A DNA stretch of 64,000 nucleotides from UBA4416 sp040387475 (GCA_040387475.1 JAZKDT010000001.1:248001-312000); one strand, 5' to 3'. Positions 40,612 through 49,512 are shown, counted from the stretch's first letter. Notes: generated from the letters alone by a model not told the origin. A program made the numbers and translations.

Positions 40612-41832
40612 ATGTTCGACATACAAAAAATACGTAAAGATTTTCCCATACTTAACAGAACCGTTAACGGAAAACCTTTGGTATATTTTGACAATGGTGC
40701 AACAGCTCAAAAACCTCAACAGGTTATTGATGCTATTTCAAACTATTATTCCCACCAAAACTCAAACATACACCGTGGTGTTCATACCTTAAGCCGTGAA
40801 ATAACCATTGCGTATGAAAATGCACGGGCAACTATCCAAAAGCATATTAACGCGGAGCACGCACACGAAATCATTTTTACAAGAGGCACAACAGAATCCA
40901 TTAATTTAGTTGCACACTGTTTTGGAAAAATCAATGTGAATGAAGGGGATGAGATTTTGATCACTCAAATGGAACATCATAGTAATATTATTCCATGGCA
41001 ACAATTGTGTGAAGAAAAAAAAGCTGTTTTAAAATATATTCCAATTAATGAAGCAGGCGAGTTAGTATTGGAAGATCTCCCGAAATTATTGACCTCGAAC
41101 ACAAAACTGGTAGCTTTCACACACATCTCTAATACACTTGGTACCATCAATCCGGTTAAGGAAATGATCAAAACGATTAGATCTTTGTCAACGGTAGCTG
41201 TTCTTATAGATGGAGCCCAAGCCGTGCCCCATTTAAAACCGGATGTTCAGGATCTCGGTTGTGATTTTTATGTATTTAGTGGTCACAAACTATTCGGACC
41301 AACCGGTGTGGGCATTTTATATGGGAAAGAAAGTTGGCTTTCAAAGTTTCCTCCTTATCAAACCGGTGGTGGAACGATAAAAACAGTAACGCTCGAAAAA
41401 ACAGAATTTGCAGACTCTCCATTGAGGTTTGAAGCCGGCACACCTCATATCGAAGGCGGTATTGGTTTAGCTGCAGCGATTGATTATGTAAATGCTATCG
41501 GATTTGATATCATTCAAAAACAGGAAGATGCACTGATGCGCTATGCGACTCAAAAATTATCGGCGATAGAAAATGTAAGAATTTATGGTTCTTCCAAACA
41601 TAAAACTTCTGTGATTGCTTTTAACGTCATTGGCATTCATCCCTTTGATGTTGGAACTTTATTAGATAAATACGGCATCGCTATCCGTAGCGGTCATCAT
41701 TGCACACAGCCTATCTGTCAATTTTACGATATTCCGGGAACTATTCGTGCATCTTTTGCTTTTTACAATACGATGGAAGAAATCGATCTGTTTGTTGATG
41801 CGCTTAAAAAGTCAATCAAATTATTGAGCTAG
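40612..41832 (+). CDS. sufS: Cysteine desulfurase SufS
   Basis: A 406-aa class V aminotransferase-fold enzyme. The PLP lysine is Lys226 in 'FSGHKLFGPTG', with the upstream His in 'MEHHSNIIPW' and Asp in 'VLIDGAQAVPH'. The persulfide cysteine is Cys364 in 'RSGHHCTQP', in the short loop typical of the SufS (group II) type. It takes sulfur from cysteine for the SufBCD scaffold, usually via SufE, which is not encoded in this window. It is last of the suf genes, 69 bases after sufD, with a REP-like element in the gap. Confidence 0.96.
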   Translation: MFDIQKIRKDFPILNRTVNGKPLVYFDNGATAQKPQQVIDAISNYYSHQNSNIHRGVHTLSREITIAYENARATIQKHINAEHAHEIIFTRGTTESINLVAHCFGKINVNEGDEILITQMEHHSNIIPWQQLCEEKKAVLKYIPINEAGELVLEDLPKLLTSNTKLVAFTHISNTLGTINPVKEMIKTIRSLSTVAVLIDGAQAVPHLKPDVQDLGCDFYVFSGHKLFGPTGVGILYGKESWLSKFPPYQTGGGTIKTVTLEKTEFADSPLRFEAGTPHIEGGIGLAAAIDYVNAIGFDIIQKQEDALMRYATQKLSAIENVRIYGSSKHKTSVIAFNVIGIHPFDVGTLLDKYGIAIRSGHHCTQPICQFYDIPGTIRASFAFYNTMEEIDLFVDALKKSIKLLS

Positions 41833-41909
41833 TTTATCAAAATTAATAGCCAGTTATTACCCGTATCCTACCATTTATAAAGTCATAAAAACACTTTTAG
41901 TTAATTGAG

Positions 41910-41917
41910 TATATTTG
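41910..41917 (+). promoter_or_regulatory. -7 box before the PstS-like lipoprotein gene
   Basis: TATATTTG matches TAnnTTTG. It lies downstream of the TTG at 41905, which rules that codon out as the start, and 17 bases before the ATG at 41935. Confidence 0.45.
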
Positions 41918-41934
41918 ACAAACAGAATATGATT

Positions 41935-42852
41935 ATGAAACTAGTTGTCGCTATATCCATTTGCCTCATTATGTTTAACTCCTGCGGTATGAAGGACGAT
42001 ATCACGAAGAAAGATAGCCCCACTTCCGGTAAAACGGAGTTGTTTTTTGATGAGGGATTAACCCTTCATGTGAAGAATCAGATCTACACATTTCAAACTA
42101 CTTATAAATATGCAGATATCACTTTACGTTCTTCAAACGAAAAAGAATGCATTGAGGCATTATACAATGATAGTAGCAAGGTTATCGCCATTTCTCGCCC
42201 CTTAACCGATAAAGAACTATCCCAGTTTAAAACAAAGAATATTGCACCGCAAACCTCTTTTGTTGCCGGCGATGCTATAGCATTTATAGTAAGTAAGGAT
42301 TTTGCGGATTCCACGCTTTCAATTCAGGAGTTAACCGACATCTTAAAAGGAAAGGACAGCACTTTTTTCAAAGGAAAACACGTTAAGTTGGTATTTGATA
42401 ATGCTAATTCAGGAAGCACGCGGCAGTTGAAAGACTCTTTAATTCCAGGCGCCAATTTTGGAACCAACTGCACTACAGTTAATAATACGCCCGAGTTAAT
42501 AAAAGCTGTATCGTACAGTTCGCTTACCATCGGTGTATGTGATTACGCCTGGTTGAGTGATAAGGATGACAATACAACCAAAGCATTTTTAAAGACCGTT
42601 AAAATTTTAGCAATTTCCAGGAACAGTAACGAAACGGCCTATATGCCTGATCAATCCAATATTGCAACCAGGGCTTACCCGCTTTGTAGAACTATTTGCA
42701 TCATCCGCCGTTCAGCCGAATTCAGTTTGGGGAAAGGAATTGAAACCTTCATCGCTGGCCCAACGGGTCAATTGATGTTCCTAAAACAAGGGTTACCGCC
42801 AAACAGGCAAGAGGAGCGCCTGATAGAGGTAGATATGACGCCTCTTAAATAA
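41935..42852 (+). CDS. PstS-like substrate-binding lipoprotein
   Basis: A 305-aa periplasmic-binding-fold protein with a lipoprotein signal (MKLVVAISICLIMFNSCG, lipobox ending at Cys). Segments match phosphate-binding PstS-type proteins: 'KVIAISRPLTDKE', 'VAGDAIAFIVSKD', 'SIQELTDILKG', 'DNANSGSTRQLKDSL' and 'SLTIGVCDYAWLS'. No ABC transporter genes lie nearby. In many Bacteroidota a lipoprotein of this type follows exbB-exbD-exbD-tonB, so it may belong to the Ton system 5 kb away and not to phosphate import. Start codons at 41929 and 41935 are both possible; I prefer MKLVV. Confidence 0.82.
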   Translation: MKLVVAISICLIMFNSCGMKDDITKKDSPTSGKTELFFDEGLTLHVKNQIYTFQTTYKYADITLRSSNEKECIEALYNDSSKVIAISRPLTDKELSQFKTKNIAPQTSFVAGDAIAFIVSKDFADSTLSIQELTDILKGKDSTFFKGKHVKLVFDNANSGSTRQLKDSLIPGANFGTNCTTVNNTPELIKAVSYSSLTIGVCDYAWLSDKDDNTTKAFLKTVKILAISRNSNETAYMPDQSNIATRAYPLCRTICIIRRSAEFSLGKGIETFIAGPTGQLMFLKQGLPPNRQEERLIEVDMTPLK

Positions 42853-42962
42853 AACCAAACCTTAAAATAATGTTAATTTTCAATTATATTTTAATGTATT
42901 TAGTGTGTATGGCAAGTAAATTGAAATTAAAAGAATGTATTTTTATCCAACAATAATTTAAA

Positions 42963-43526
42963 GTGAATACAAGCCTTAAAATAATAACCCTTCTCATTTT
43001 TATTTTCTCGAATAGATTCTATTCTCAGAGTAATGATATTTTCGCAGCGCAAACCAAACTGATCATTCAGTCGGAAGATGGCGTTGGAAAGCCATTTAAC
43101 GTTTATTCTGAATCCGCGCTGATGAATTTAAGCCTTTCAACGGGCGATTTCTTATTAAAAGCCGACCTTTCAGCTATAAGAACAGGCGATAGATATCTCG
43201 ATTCTGTTATTCGTTCCCGTCCACAACAGACCTTTATTTTTAAAGGAAAAATGAACAGCGATAATCTGTATTTAATTAATCAGCAATCAACGGATGAAAA
43301 AAGCTACAACCTGGAGGGGCAACTTACAATAAATAATGTGTCAATCCCTTGTGTAGCCCAGTTTGACCCGGTTAATTTTTCAGAAAAAACCGATACAAAA
43401 AAGTATAGAATGGACTTTAAATTAGTGATCGATCCTGCGAAAATAACTATATTAGGGCTCGAAAATAAGTTGAATAAACAAGTGGTTTTCGAAGTGATGG
43501 ACGGCCCTTTAAACACTCAACCTTAA
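42963..43526 (+). CDS. YceI-like secreted protein
   Basis: A 187-aa protein starting at GTG 42963, with a signal peptide (NTSLKIITLLIFIFSNRFYSQ). The C-terminal part follows the YceI pattern: 'TFIFKGKMNSDN', 'YNLEGQLTINNVSIPCVAQFDP', 'YRMDFKLVIDPAKITILGLENKL' and final strand 'VVFEVMDG'. YceI proteins are beta-barrels that bind isoprenoid-type lipids in the periplasm. It lies between the PstS-like and TPR genes, 26 bases before the latter. The ligand is unknown. Confidence 0.75.
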   Translation: MNTSLKIITLLIFIFSNRFYSQSNDIFAAQTKLIIQSEDGVGKPFNVYSESALMNLSLSTGDFLLKADLSAIRTGDRYLDSVIRSRPQQTFIFKGKMNSDNLYLINQQSTDEKSYNLEGQLTINNVSIPCVAQFDPVNFSEKTDTKKYRMDFKLVIDPAKITILGLENKLNKQVVFEVMDGPLNTQP

Positions 43527-43552
43527 ACTTTAGTTTTACAAAAAAACAATAT

Positions 43553-45214
43553 ATGAAAAAAGCAGTAATTATAAGTGCGGTAATTTTTTTGGCAAATACA
43601 ACATTTGCTCAAACACTGCAAGAAGCTATTAAAAAATCAGATAATGAACGCTATGCAGCAGCAGCGGCCGACTTCAGGGCTTTAATTGCTAAAGAAGCAA
43701 CCAAAGGAGATAATTATTTTTACTATGGAGAAAATTTCCTTAAAAAAGGAGATTTGGATTCTGCTAATATGTTCTTTCAAAAAGGTGCGGAGGCAAATGC
43801 TACCTATCCATTAAATTATGTTGGATTAGGAAAAGTTTTGTGGTATAAAGGCCAAAATGCAGATGCAAAAACACAGTTTTTTAAAGCGGCTACTTTGGGA
43901 GCTAATAAAAACACCGAGGTTATGCGCAAAACAGCCGAAGCTTATATTAACTCCGATAATAAGAATTTGGATGAAGCAATTACTTTATTGAACGCAGCGA
44001 TTAAACTTGAACCAAAAAACGCAGAGAATCACTTACTGATGGGGGATGCTTTATTAGAAAAAAACCCAACTGAAGGCGGGCCAGCTATTAAAGAATATGA
44101 CAAATTCACCGAGTTAAATCCAACTTCGCCAAAAGGAATTTTACGCGCCGGTAAATTATACCAACGAGGCCGGAATTACCAATTGGCTTTGGATCTTTAC
44201 AAAAAGGCTGAAGGTATTGATGCAACTTATGCACCCGCTTATCGTGAAAAGGCCGAATTGTATCATTTAGCCGGACAAAAAGCAAATGCTGTTGAAGCAT
44301 ACAAAAAGTATCTGGAGTTAAATAATTCAGACGAAGCCCGCGAACGTTATGCAGCCTTTGTTTTTAATAATAAACAATATGCAGAGGCGATTGCCGAAAT
44401 TGAAAAACTGCAAAGTGCAGGAAATACAAATTTATACTTAGACCGATACTTGGGTTATTCTTATGCTGAATTAGGAAATAAAACAGATACCATGGCCTAT
44501 AAAAAAGGCTTAAATGCTATTGGAAAGTTCTTTGATAAATCTTCTAAAGTTTCAAACTTTAAATATGTTGGTACGGATTATAAATACAAAGGAATTTTAT
44601 TATCAAAAACCGGGCAGGATAGTTTAGCGGTTCTTGAAATGGAAAAAGCAATTGTAGCTGACCCTAAAATGGCAAATGACATCTTGAGAGAAATTGCCAA
44701 GGCTCAGATGAAAGGCAAAAAATACAATAAAACCATTGAAACTTACGAGAAGATCATGGCTGGTGAGCCAAAGAACTTGAATGCACAGGATTGGTATGAG
44801 TTTGGTCGCGCGTATTATTATAATGGGGGCGCAAAACAAAGAGAGAAGAAAGATGCTGAAGCCTTGGAACAATTTGTAAAAGCTGACACCTGTTTTTCTA
44901 AATTAACCCAGGTTAGCCCATCCTACGCCATCGGTTATTTTTGGAGAGGTAAAGCTAATGTGCAACAGGATTTGAAGGATGAAAAAGGATTAGCAAAACC
45001 CCATTACGAAAAGGCAATTAGCCTGGTTAAGCCCGAAGAAAAAATGGGTGTAAAGCAAAATCTAATTGAGGCGTATTTATATTTAGGCTCGCACTTCGCT
45101 TTCTCCAAAGAAAAAGATCTGACAAAAGCTAAAGAATATTTTAACCTGGTGAAAGAATTAGATCCTGCTAATAAAGCGGCAAATGATTTCTTTAAGAGCC
45201 CAGCAGGAAAATAA
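43553..45214 (+). CDS. Secreted tetratricopeptide-repeat protein
   Basis: A 553-aa protein with a signal peptide (MKKAVIISAVIFLANTTFAQ), followed by at least nine TPR-like helical hairpins across nearly the whole length. Examples: 'YYGENFLKKGDLDSANMFFQKG', 'NYVGLGKVLWYKGQNADAKTQF', 'ENHLLMGDALLEKNP', 'AYREKAELYHLAGQKANAVEAY' and 'DWYEFGRAYYYNGGAKQREKKD'. TPRs form a protein-binding solenoid, here in the periplasm. Homologous TPR proteins sit next to the PstS-like gene and the exbBD-tonB genes in other Bacteroidota, which suggests a Ton-linked scaffold. A terminator follows directly. Confidence 0.85.
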   Translation: MKKAVIISAVIFLANTTFAQTLQEAIKKSDNERYAAAAADFRALIAKEATKGDNYFYYGENFLKKGDLDSANMFFQKGAEANATYPLNYVGLGKVLWYKGQNADAKTQFFKAATLGANKNTEVMRKTAEAYINSDNKNLDEAITLLNAAIKLEPKNAENHLLMGDALLEKNPTEGGPAIKEYDKFTELNPTSPKGILRAGKLYQRGRNYQLALDLYKKAEGIDATYAPAYREKAELYHLAGQKANAVEAYKKYLELNNSDEARERYAAFVFNNKQYAEAIAEIEKLQSAGNTNLYLDRYLGYSYAELGNKTDTMAYKKGLNAIGKFFDKSSKVSNFKYVGTDYKYKGILLSKTGQDSLAVLEMEKAIVADPKMANDILREIAKAQMKGKKYNKTIETYEKIMAGEPKNLNAQDWYEFGRAYYYNGGAKQREKKDAEALEQFVKADTCFSKLTQVSPSYAIGYFWRGKANVQQDLKDEKGLAKPHYEKAISLVKPEEKMGVKQNLIEAYLYLGSHFAFSKEKDLTKAKEYFNLVKELDPANKAANDFFKSPAGK

Positions 45215-45225
45215 TAGAATTAACT

Positions 45226-45257
45226 AAAAAAGAGGTTCTTCACGAACCTCTTTTTTT
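45226..45257 (+). terminator. Terminator after the TPR gene
   Basis: Stem AGAGGTTC / GAACCTCT (45231-45238, 45244-45251), A-run before and T-run after, 12 bases past the stop. It could work in both directions and also serve the minus-strand phosphatase gene ending at 45314. Confidence 0.85.
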
Positions 45258-45313
45258 ATGTCTCAACTTTATACAGATTAAACGTTACCGAAACAGAAGG
45301 CTGATAGGAATAT

Positions 45314-47590
45314 CTATATGCGAATTCCAATGACCGTTATATCATCTATTTGTTCAATATCTCCTACCCAATTATTAAAAGTAATTTCCAACAATTCTTT
45401 TTGTTTAGACATCGGTAAATGAGCATTTTTGGCTAATTGATCTCGTAAGTTCTTGCTCATAAATTTTTTACCATTTTTGCCGCCAAACTGATCAGCAAAA
45501 CCATCAGTTAGTGTATAAATGACGTCATCTTTTTGTAGTTCAATTTCATGTTGGGAAAATGGAAAATGCTGATTATCGTGTTTTCCAACAGGCATTTTAT
45601 CACCTTTTATTTCGATAATCTCGGAGCCTCTAATAATCCAAACCGGGTTATGCGCAGCGGCAACAATAAGTTTTTTGTTATTAAAATCAAACATACATAA
45701 ACTGCAATCCATTCCATCTTTACCGCCTTCATTCGAACCATCCTTACTTAACCGTTCAATAATTGTGTTACGCGTGTGGTTGAGGATTTCGGCCGGACTC
45801 GTAAAATGTTCTGTTGCTTTTTCAAGACTTGTAATGTTAAGCAAACTCATAATGGCGCCGGGTACGCCATGCCCTGTACTATCAGCTGTAGCCAAACAAA
45901 AATAGTTTTGATTATCGGCAGGCGGCTTTAGTAAAGCTGCCCAGTAAAAATCACCACTCACTATTGCTTTTGGTTTAAAGAGCACGAAATAGTTTTTTAA
46001 ATTTTCATCCAGTAAATCCTTCGTGGCTAAAAAACTGCGTTGTATCCGTTCAGCATAATTAATACTATCGGTTATCTCTTTATGTTTTTCTTCTACAAGG
46101 TTTTTTTGCAAGGAAATAATTTCGTTTTGTTTTTGTGTTTCCTGCTCTTTTTGTTCAATAATCTTTTTTTGTTTGTTGGTTATTCTAAAACGATTGAATA
46201 TGAAGATGGCAAAGAACAAGACCAATACTAGTCCGCCGTATAAGGCAAACCGCTGGGTTTTTTCGTGCTTTAGCTGAACTGCAACTATTTTATTTTCTTC
46301 AGCTACTTTTACGCTGTCGGCGGCTGCCTTTTTTTCGTACTCGTATTTGAATTGTGATTTCAAAGATTCTTTGCGGTTTTCCTGGTTGTCAATGCTATCG
46401 CGCATTACAACGTATTCTTCATAATATAACAGTGCCTTATCGGTTTTGCCGATTTTTTTGTACGAACTGTATAGAATTTTTGAAGCCTGCAAAATATTTT
46501 CGGGATAGCCAAGCTCTTTTCCCAACTGTCGGCCTTTCTCGGCGTACGCAATTGCTTTTGTAAGGTCATTTTGCTTGAAATAAACTGTGGCGATGTTGCA
46601 TAATGCAGTTGATATAGCGTCCTTATCGCCAACTTCTTCAAAAATAGTTAAGCTCTGATTGAGGTAGTCAAGTGCTTTTTGAATATTACCATCTTTCTCG
46701 TAAGCGTTTCCAATGGAGTTGAGGCTTCTGGCAGTTCCGGTTTTGTCTCCGGTTTCTTTTTGTATGGCAAGTGCTCTGTTAAAGTAGTTAAGTGAACCTT
46801 GAATATCACCGTTTTCGTAAGACATGCTTCCGATATTACTAAGTGATCTTGTCATGCCGTGTTTATCGGACGCTGCTTCGTTTAACTCTAAACTTCTGGT
46901 AAAATATTCAAGCGCTTTCGCAGGTTCTCCCTGTTGTTTGTAAACCATGCCAATATTATGAAGGCTGTTGGCAATACCGGACTTGTTCCCTAGTTTTTCC
47001 TGAATTTTAAGGCCTTTAGTGTAGTATTCCAGCGCTTTTGTAATGTTTCCCTGTTGTTTGTAGATAACGCCCATACTGTTATATGTATCGGCAACGCCAC
47101 TATTGTTGCCAATTTGTTGACGCAGCGTTAAACTTTGCTGATGGTAACTTAATGCTTTTGCAATATCGCCACGGCTGTTGTATATAAAAGCCATGTTATT
47201 ATAACCTTCAGATTGTCCGTATTTGTCGTCGACTTCAATAGCAATCTTCACACTTTGTTGGTAGTTGGCCAGCGCTTTCTGCAGGTCACCAAAATTATCG
47301 TAAATGTAGCCTATATTATTTAAAGCGGCGGCTTCGGCTTTTTTTAAACGTTTGTATTCAAGAGAGTTGAGGGGATATTTGGCAGCCGTTTGTTTGGCCA
47401 TCTTGGCCGTCAGATTCATAATTATAATACAACTGTCTGGCTTGTCGGGAAAAAAGGCTTCTCCCCATTGCATTTGAGCAGCAATCTTATCGGTATCGTG
47501 TTCGGGTAGATTTGTTTTTTTTGTTTGTGCATGAGTGATTGTCACAGCAAGCAGGTAGAATATAACAAGGTGTTTTTTGTAAATTGACAT
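45314..47590 (-). CDS. TPR-SpoIIE (PP2C-type) serine phosphatase, membrane-anchored sensor
   Basis: A 758-aa protein. Signal peptide (residues 1-22), then a TPR solenoid at ~85-400 with eight repeats spaced exactly 40 residues apart ('GNITKALEYYTKGLKI', 'GDIQGSLNYFNRALAI'), one membrane helix (448-466), a coiled coil (467-510) and a cytoplasmic SpoIIE/PP2C domain (538-758). The phosphatase metal ligands sit in 'SGDFYWA' (545-551) and 'ATADSTGHGVPGA' (Asp570), with a late 'TLTDGFADQFGG'. This layout suggests a periplasmic ligand or protein sensed by the TPRs and relayed to a phosphatase, perhaps of an anti-sigma-factor antagonist. No partner kinase is visible nearby. Confidence 0.88.
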   Translation of the reverse strand: MSIYKKHLVIFYLLAVTITHAQTKKTNLPEHDTDKIAAQMQWGEAFFPDKPDSCIIIMNLTAKMAKQTAAKYPLNSLEYKRLKKAEAAALNNIGYIYDNFGDLQKALANYQQSVKIAIEVDDKYGQSEGYNNMAFIYNSRGDIAKALSYHQQSLTLRQQIGNNSGVADTYNSMGVIYKQQGNITKALEYYTKGLKIQEKLGNKSGIANSLHNIGMVYKQQGEPAKALEYFTRSLELNEAASDKHGMTRSLSNIGSMSYENGDIQGSLNYFNRALAIQKETGDKTGTARSLNSIGNAYEKDGNIQKALDYLNQSLTIFEEVGDKDAISTALCNIATVYFKQNDLTKAIAYAEKGRQLGKELGYPENILQASKILYSSYKKIGKTDKALLYYEEYVVMRDSIDNQENRKESLKSQFKYEYEKKAAADSVKVAEENKIVAVQLKHEKTQRFALYGGLVLVLFFAIFIFNRFRITNKQKKIIEQKEQETQKQNEIISLQKNLVEEKHKEITDSINYAERIQRSFLATKDLLDENLKNYFVLFKPKAIVSGDFYWAALLKPPADNQNYFCLATADSTGHGVPGAIMSLLNITSLEKATEHFTSPAEILNHTRNTIIERLSKDGSNEGGKDGMDCSLCMFDFNNKKLIVAAAHNPVWIIRGSEIIEIKGDKMPVGKHDNQHFPFSQHEIELQKDDVIYTLTDGFADQFGGKNGKKFMSKNLRDQLAKNAHLPMSKQKELLEITFNNWVGDIEQIDDITVIGIRI

Positions 47591-47682
47591 TGCCTTGGAT
47601 TATCTGTTTTTTTAACAATATAAGGATTTAATACGGAAATATTAATAAGCCTTGTTTTTGTAGAAAGAAAAACAGCTAATTA

Positions 47683-47895
47683 TTATTCGTTGGGTTCCTT
47701 CAGGGCATTATATGTTCTATAGCTGCGATAAATCGCATAGGCCAAAAAGATCACACCTAATACGATACGTTTACTTCCATAAGCTTTATCGCTCATAAGA
47801 TCAGTAAATAAAAACACAATTGCACCTGTAATGGTTATCAGGATCATGAGAACACTGAAAGCAAGGTTCATTAATTCAGTCGGTGATTTTTTCAT
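47683..47895 (-). CDS. Small two-helix membrane protein
   Basis: A 70-aa protein with two predicted membrane helices ('LAFSVLMILITITGAIVFLF' and 'IVLGVIFLAYAIYRSY') and a charged tail. The family was not recognised. It lies downstream of the exbB-tonB operon, beyond that operon's terminator, and upstream of the phosphatase gene on the same strand. It could be a small accessory of either unit. Confidence 0.65.
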   Translation of the reverse strand: MKKSPTELMNLAFSVLMILITITGAIVFLFTDLMSDKAYGSKRIVLGVIFLAYAIYRSYRTYNALKEPNE

Positions 47896-47935
47896 TATGT
47901 TAATTTTTGTAGGGTGACGAGGATGAATTATATTT

Positions 47936-47980
47936 TGTCACGCTGAGCGCTGCGTGCGCCCATTGCTGAGAGTCGAAGCG
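47936..47980. repeat. Variant Bacteroidota intergenic REP-like element
   Basis: TGTCACGCTGAGCG at the left and AGTCGAAGCG at the right match the ends of the common TGTCACGCTGAGCG-AGTCGAAGCG element, but the centre carries an extra ~20 bases. It is related to 40562-40588. Confidence 0.5.
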
Positions 47981-47981
47981 T

Positions 47982-48020
47982 AAAAAAAATCCCCTCAGCC
48001 GTTAGGAAGAGGGGATTTAA
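47982..48020 (-). terminator. Terminator of the exbB-exbD-exbD-tonB operon
   Basis: Stem AAATCCCCTC / GAGGGGATTT (47987-47996, 48009-48018), followed on the minus strand by a T-run, 15 bases past the tonB stop. Confidence 0.85.
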
Positions 48021-48034
48021 TAATGAGTGATTTA

Positions 48035-48838
48035 TTATTTTAATTGGAAGTTGATCGGTAAGTTAAAGAATACCGAAACAGATCTACCGTTTTGTTTTCC
48101 TGCTTTCCAGTTTGGCATCGATTTCACAACACGAATTGCTTCTCTGTCGCATTCCTGGCAACCCGGTACACCTTTTAAAACCGTAACATCCGTAATATTT
48201 CCACTTCCGTTAACAACGAATTTCAAGAAACATTTACCACTTAACCCAGCTTCTTTAGCCATTTGAGGGTATTGTATGTTTTTTTGAATATACTTCATCA
48301 TTTCCATAGCTCCACCCGGGAACTCAGGCATCTCTTCAACAACTGTAAAGATCTCAGGCGCTTTTTCTTCAACAACACCATTACCATTTCCTTCTGTTGG
48401 AACTACTACAGCATCTCCATCACCTTCCTGAGTAACTGTACTAACATTAGTTTCAGTTAATTTCTCTTGTGGTGGTGGTGGATCTGTTTCAACCGCATCA
48501 TCCTTAATTACAGGTGGCACAAACTTAACAGTTTCCAATACTGGTGGTGGCGGTGGCGGTGGTGGCGGTGGTGGTTCGTTTTTGTCGGCCGGCGGCGGAG
48601 TTAAATCGATGGTAGTCATATCCAATACCGCTTCTTTGGTATCAGCATCACTTTGCATACCTAACACTACCTTAACTCCCATACCAAGTACTACAGTACC
48701 AATCATGCAGGCTAAGATCAAGGTAACGGTCCAATTGTATCTACGGCGGATCGCGTAAGCTCCGTATTCCTGGTTGCGCCCTTCAAAAACGATATCGTTC
48801 CTGGAGTCGTCAACTACACTATTCCAATTTGCTGTCAT
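48035..48838 (-). CDS. tonB: Energy transducer TonB
   Basis: A 267-aa TonB. Cytoplasmic N-terminus with the Bacteroidota motif 'GRNQEYGAYAIRRRYN', one membrane helix (~residues 34-55), a Pro-rich periplasmic spacer including 11 consecutive prolines near residue 95, and a C-terminal TonB domain ('PEFPGGAMEMMKYIQKNIQYP' ... 'VLKGVPGCQECDREAIRVVKSMP' ... 'INFQLK'). It transfers proton-motive force from ExbB/ExbD to TonB-dependent outer-membrane transporters. It is the last gene of the operon, 2 bases after exbD and followed by a terminator. Confidence 0.93.
   Translation of the reverse strand: MTANWNSVVDDSRNDIVFEGRNQEYGAYAIRRRYNWTVTLILACMIGTVVLGMGVKVVLGMQSDADTKEAVLDMTTIDLTPPPADKNEPPPPPPPPPPPVLETVKFVPPVIKDDAVETDPPPPQEKLTETNVSTVTQEGDGDAVVVPTEGNGNGVVEEKAPEIFTVVEEMPEFPGGAMEMMKYIQKNIQYPQMAKEAGLSGKCFLKFVVNGSGNITDVTVLKGVPGCQECDREAIRVVKSMPNWKAGKQNGRSVSVFFNLPINFQLK
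48542..48574 (+). repeat. Trinucleotide GG(T/C)-type microsatellite in tonB
   Basis: Eleven tandem TGG/CGG triplets on the plus strand (CCA/CCG on the coding strand) encode 11 consecutive prolines. Length changes would stay in frame. Confidence 0.85.
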
Positions 48839-48840
48839 GG

Positions 48841-49482
48841 TTATTTAATTTTTTCTTGTAACAATGTATATTCCGGTGCCGACATTTCTACGCCTAATAC
48901 ACGTTTACCCACATTACAAATTTTTAATTCGTCCAGCATATCAATGGCATTCTTATAGGTTGCCTGATCATCTGTTTTAATTAAAACCGTAATAGCCCTC
49001 GGGTCGGCGGTTGCATCAACAGCCATACGCTTATATGTAGTATCAGCTAACTGGCTGTTCTTGTTTTTTAAAGCCAGGCCTTTTATTTCTTCAACGGCCC
49101 ACTTATTTTGTTCCATTAACAATTTGTGTAAGCCTTCAGAATCAAAAGTTGTTTCTTTTAAAACTGTTGGAGGCATTCCTTTTTCATTTCCTGCAGAATA
49201 GAACTGTCCTGCATAATAAAAGATCTTATCATCTTTGGTTAATAAAAAAGTAACACCATTTTTTACTTCTGGTGGTGGTGGACTTCCAGGAGGTGGCTCT
49301 GCCGGTAAGCTTAACTCCATTGATTTTGGTTTGCTAAAGGTTGATGTTAAAACGAAGAACGTTAGTAACAGGAACGCTAAATCTACCATTGGAGTCATAT
49401 CCACGCGGGTACTCTGCTTCTTGGCGCGTTTCTTACCGCCTTTACCATGCCCGCCGCCGCCGCTTTCTGCTATTTCTGCCAT
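48841..49482 (-). CDS. exbD: ExbD-family biopolymer transport protein (second copy)
   Basis: A 213-aa protein. A Gly/Lys-rich cytoplasmic N-terminus, one membrane helix with the proton-relay Asp ('TRVDMTPMVDLAFLLLTFFVL'), a Pro-rich stretch (PAEPPPGSPPPPEV), and a periplasmic domain ending in helix and strand 'VEMSAPEYTLLQEKI'. ExbD forms the stator with ExbB that powers TonB. It is longer than Proteobacterial ExbD (~140 aa), as usual in Bacteroidota. Third in the operon, 30 bases after the first exbD and 2 bases before tonB. Confidence 0.92.
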   Translation of the reverse strand: MAEIAESGGGGHGKGGKKRAKKQSTRVDMTPMVDLAFLLLTFFVLTSTFSKPKSMELSLPAEPPPGSPPPPEVKNGVTFLLTKDDKIFYYAGQFYSAGNEKGMPPTVLKETTFDSEGLHKLLMEQNKWAVEEIKGLALKNKNSQLADTTYKRMAVDATADPRAITVLIKTDDQATYKNAIDMLDELKICNVGKRVLGVEMSAPEYTLLQEKIK

Positions 49483-49512
49483 GTTAAATGTGTTTTAATA
49501 TTAATACTAATT

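Noticed and set aside
40526..40792. 88-codon plus-strand open frame over the sufD-sufS junction
   Set aside because: It spans the REP-like element and overlaps sufS out of frame; composition is not protein-like.
41905..41934. TTG start for the PstS-like lipoprotein
   Set aside because: The -7 box TATATTTG lies after this codon, and the lipoprotein signal starts naturally at the ATG at 41935 (or 41929).
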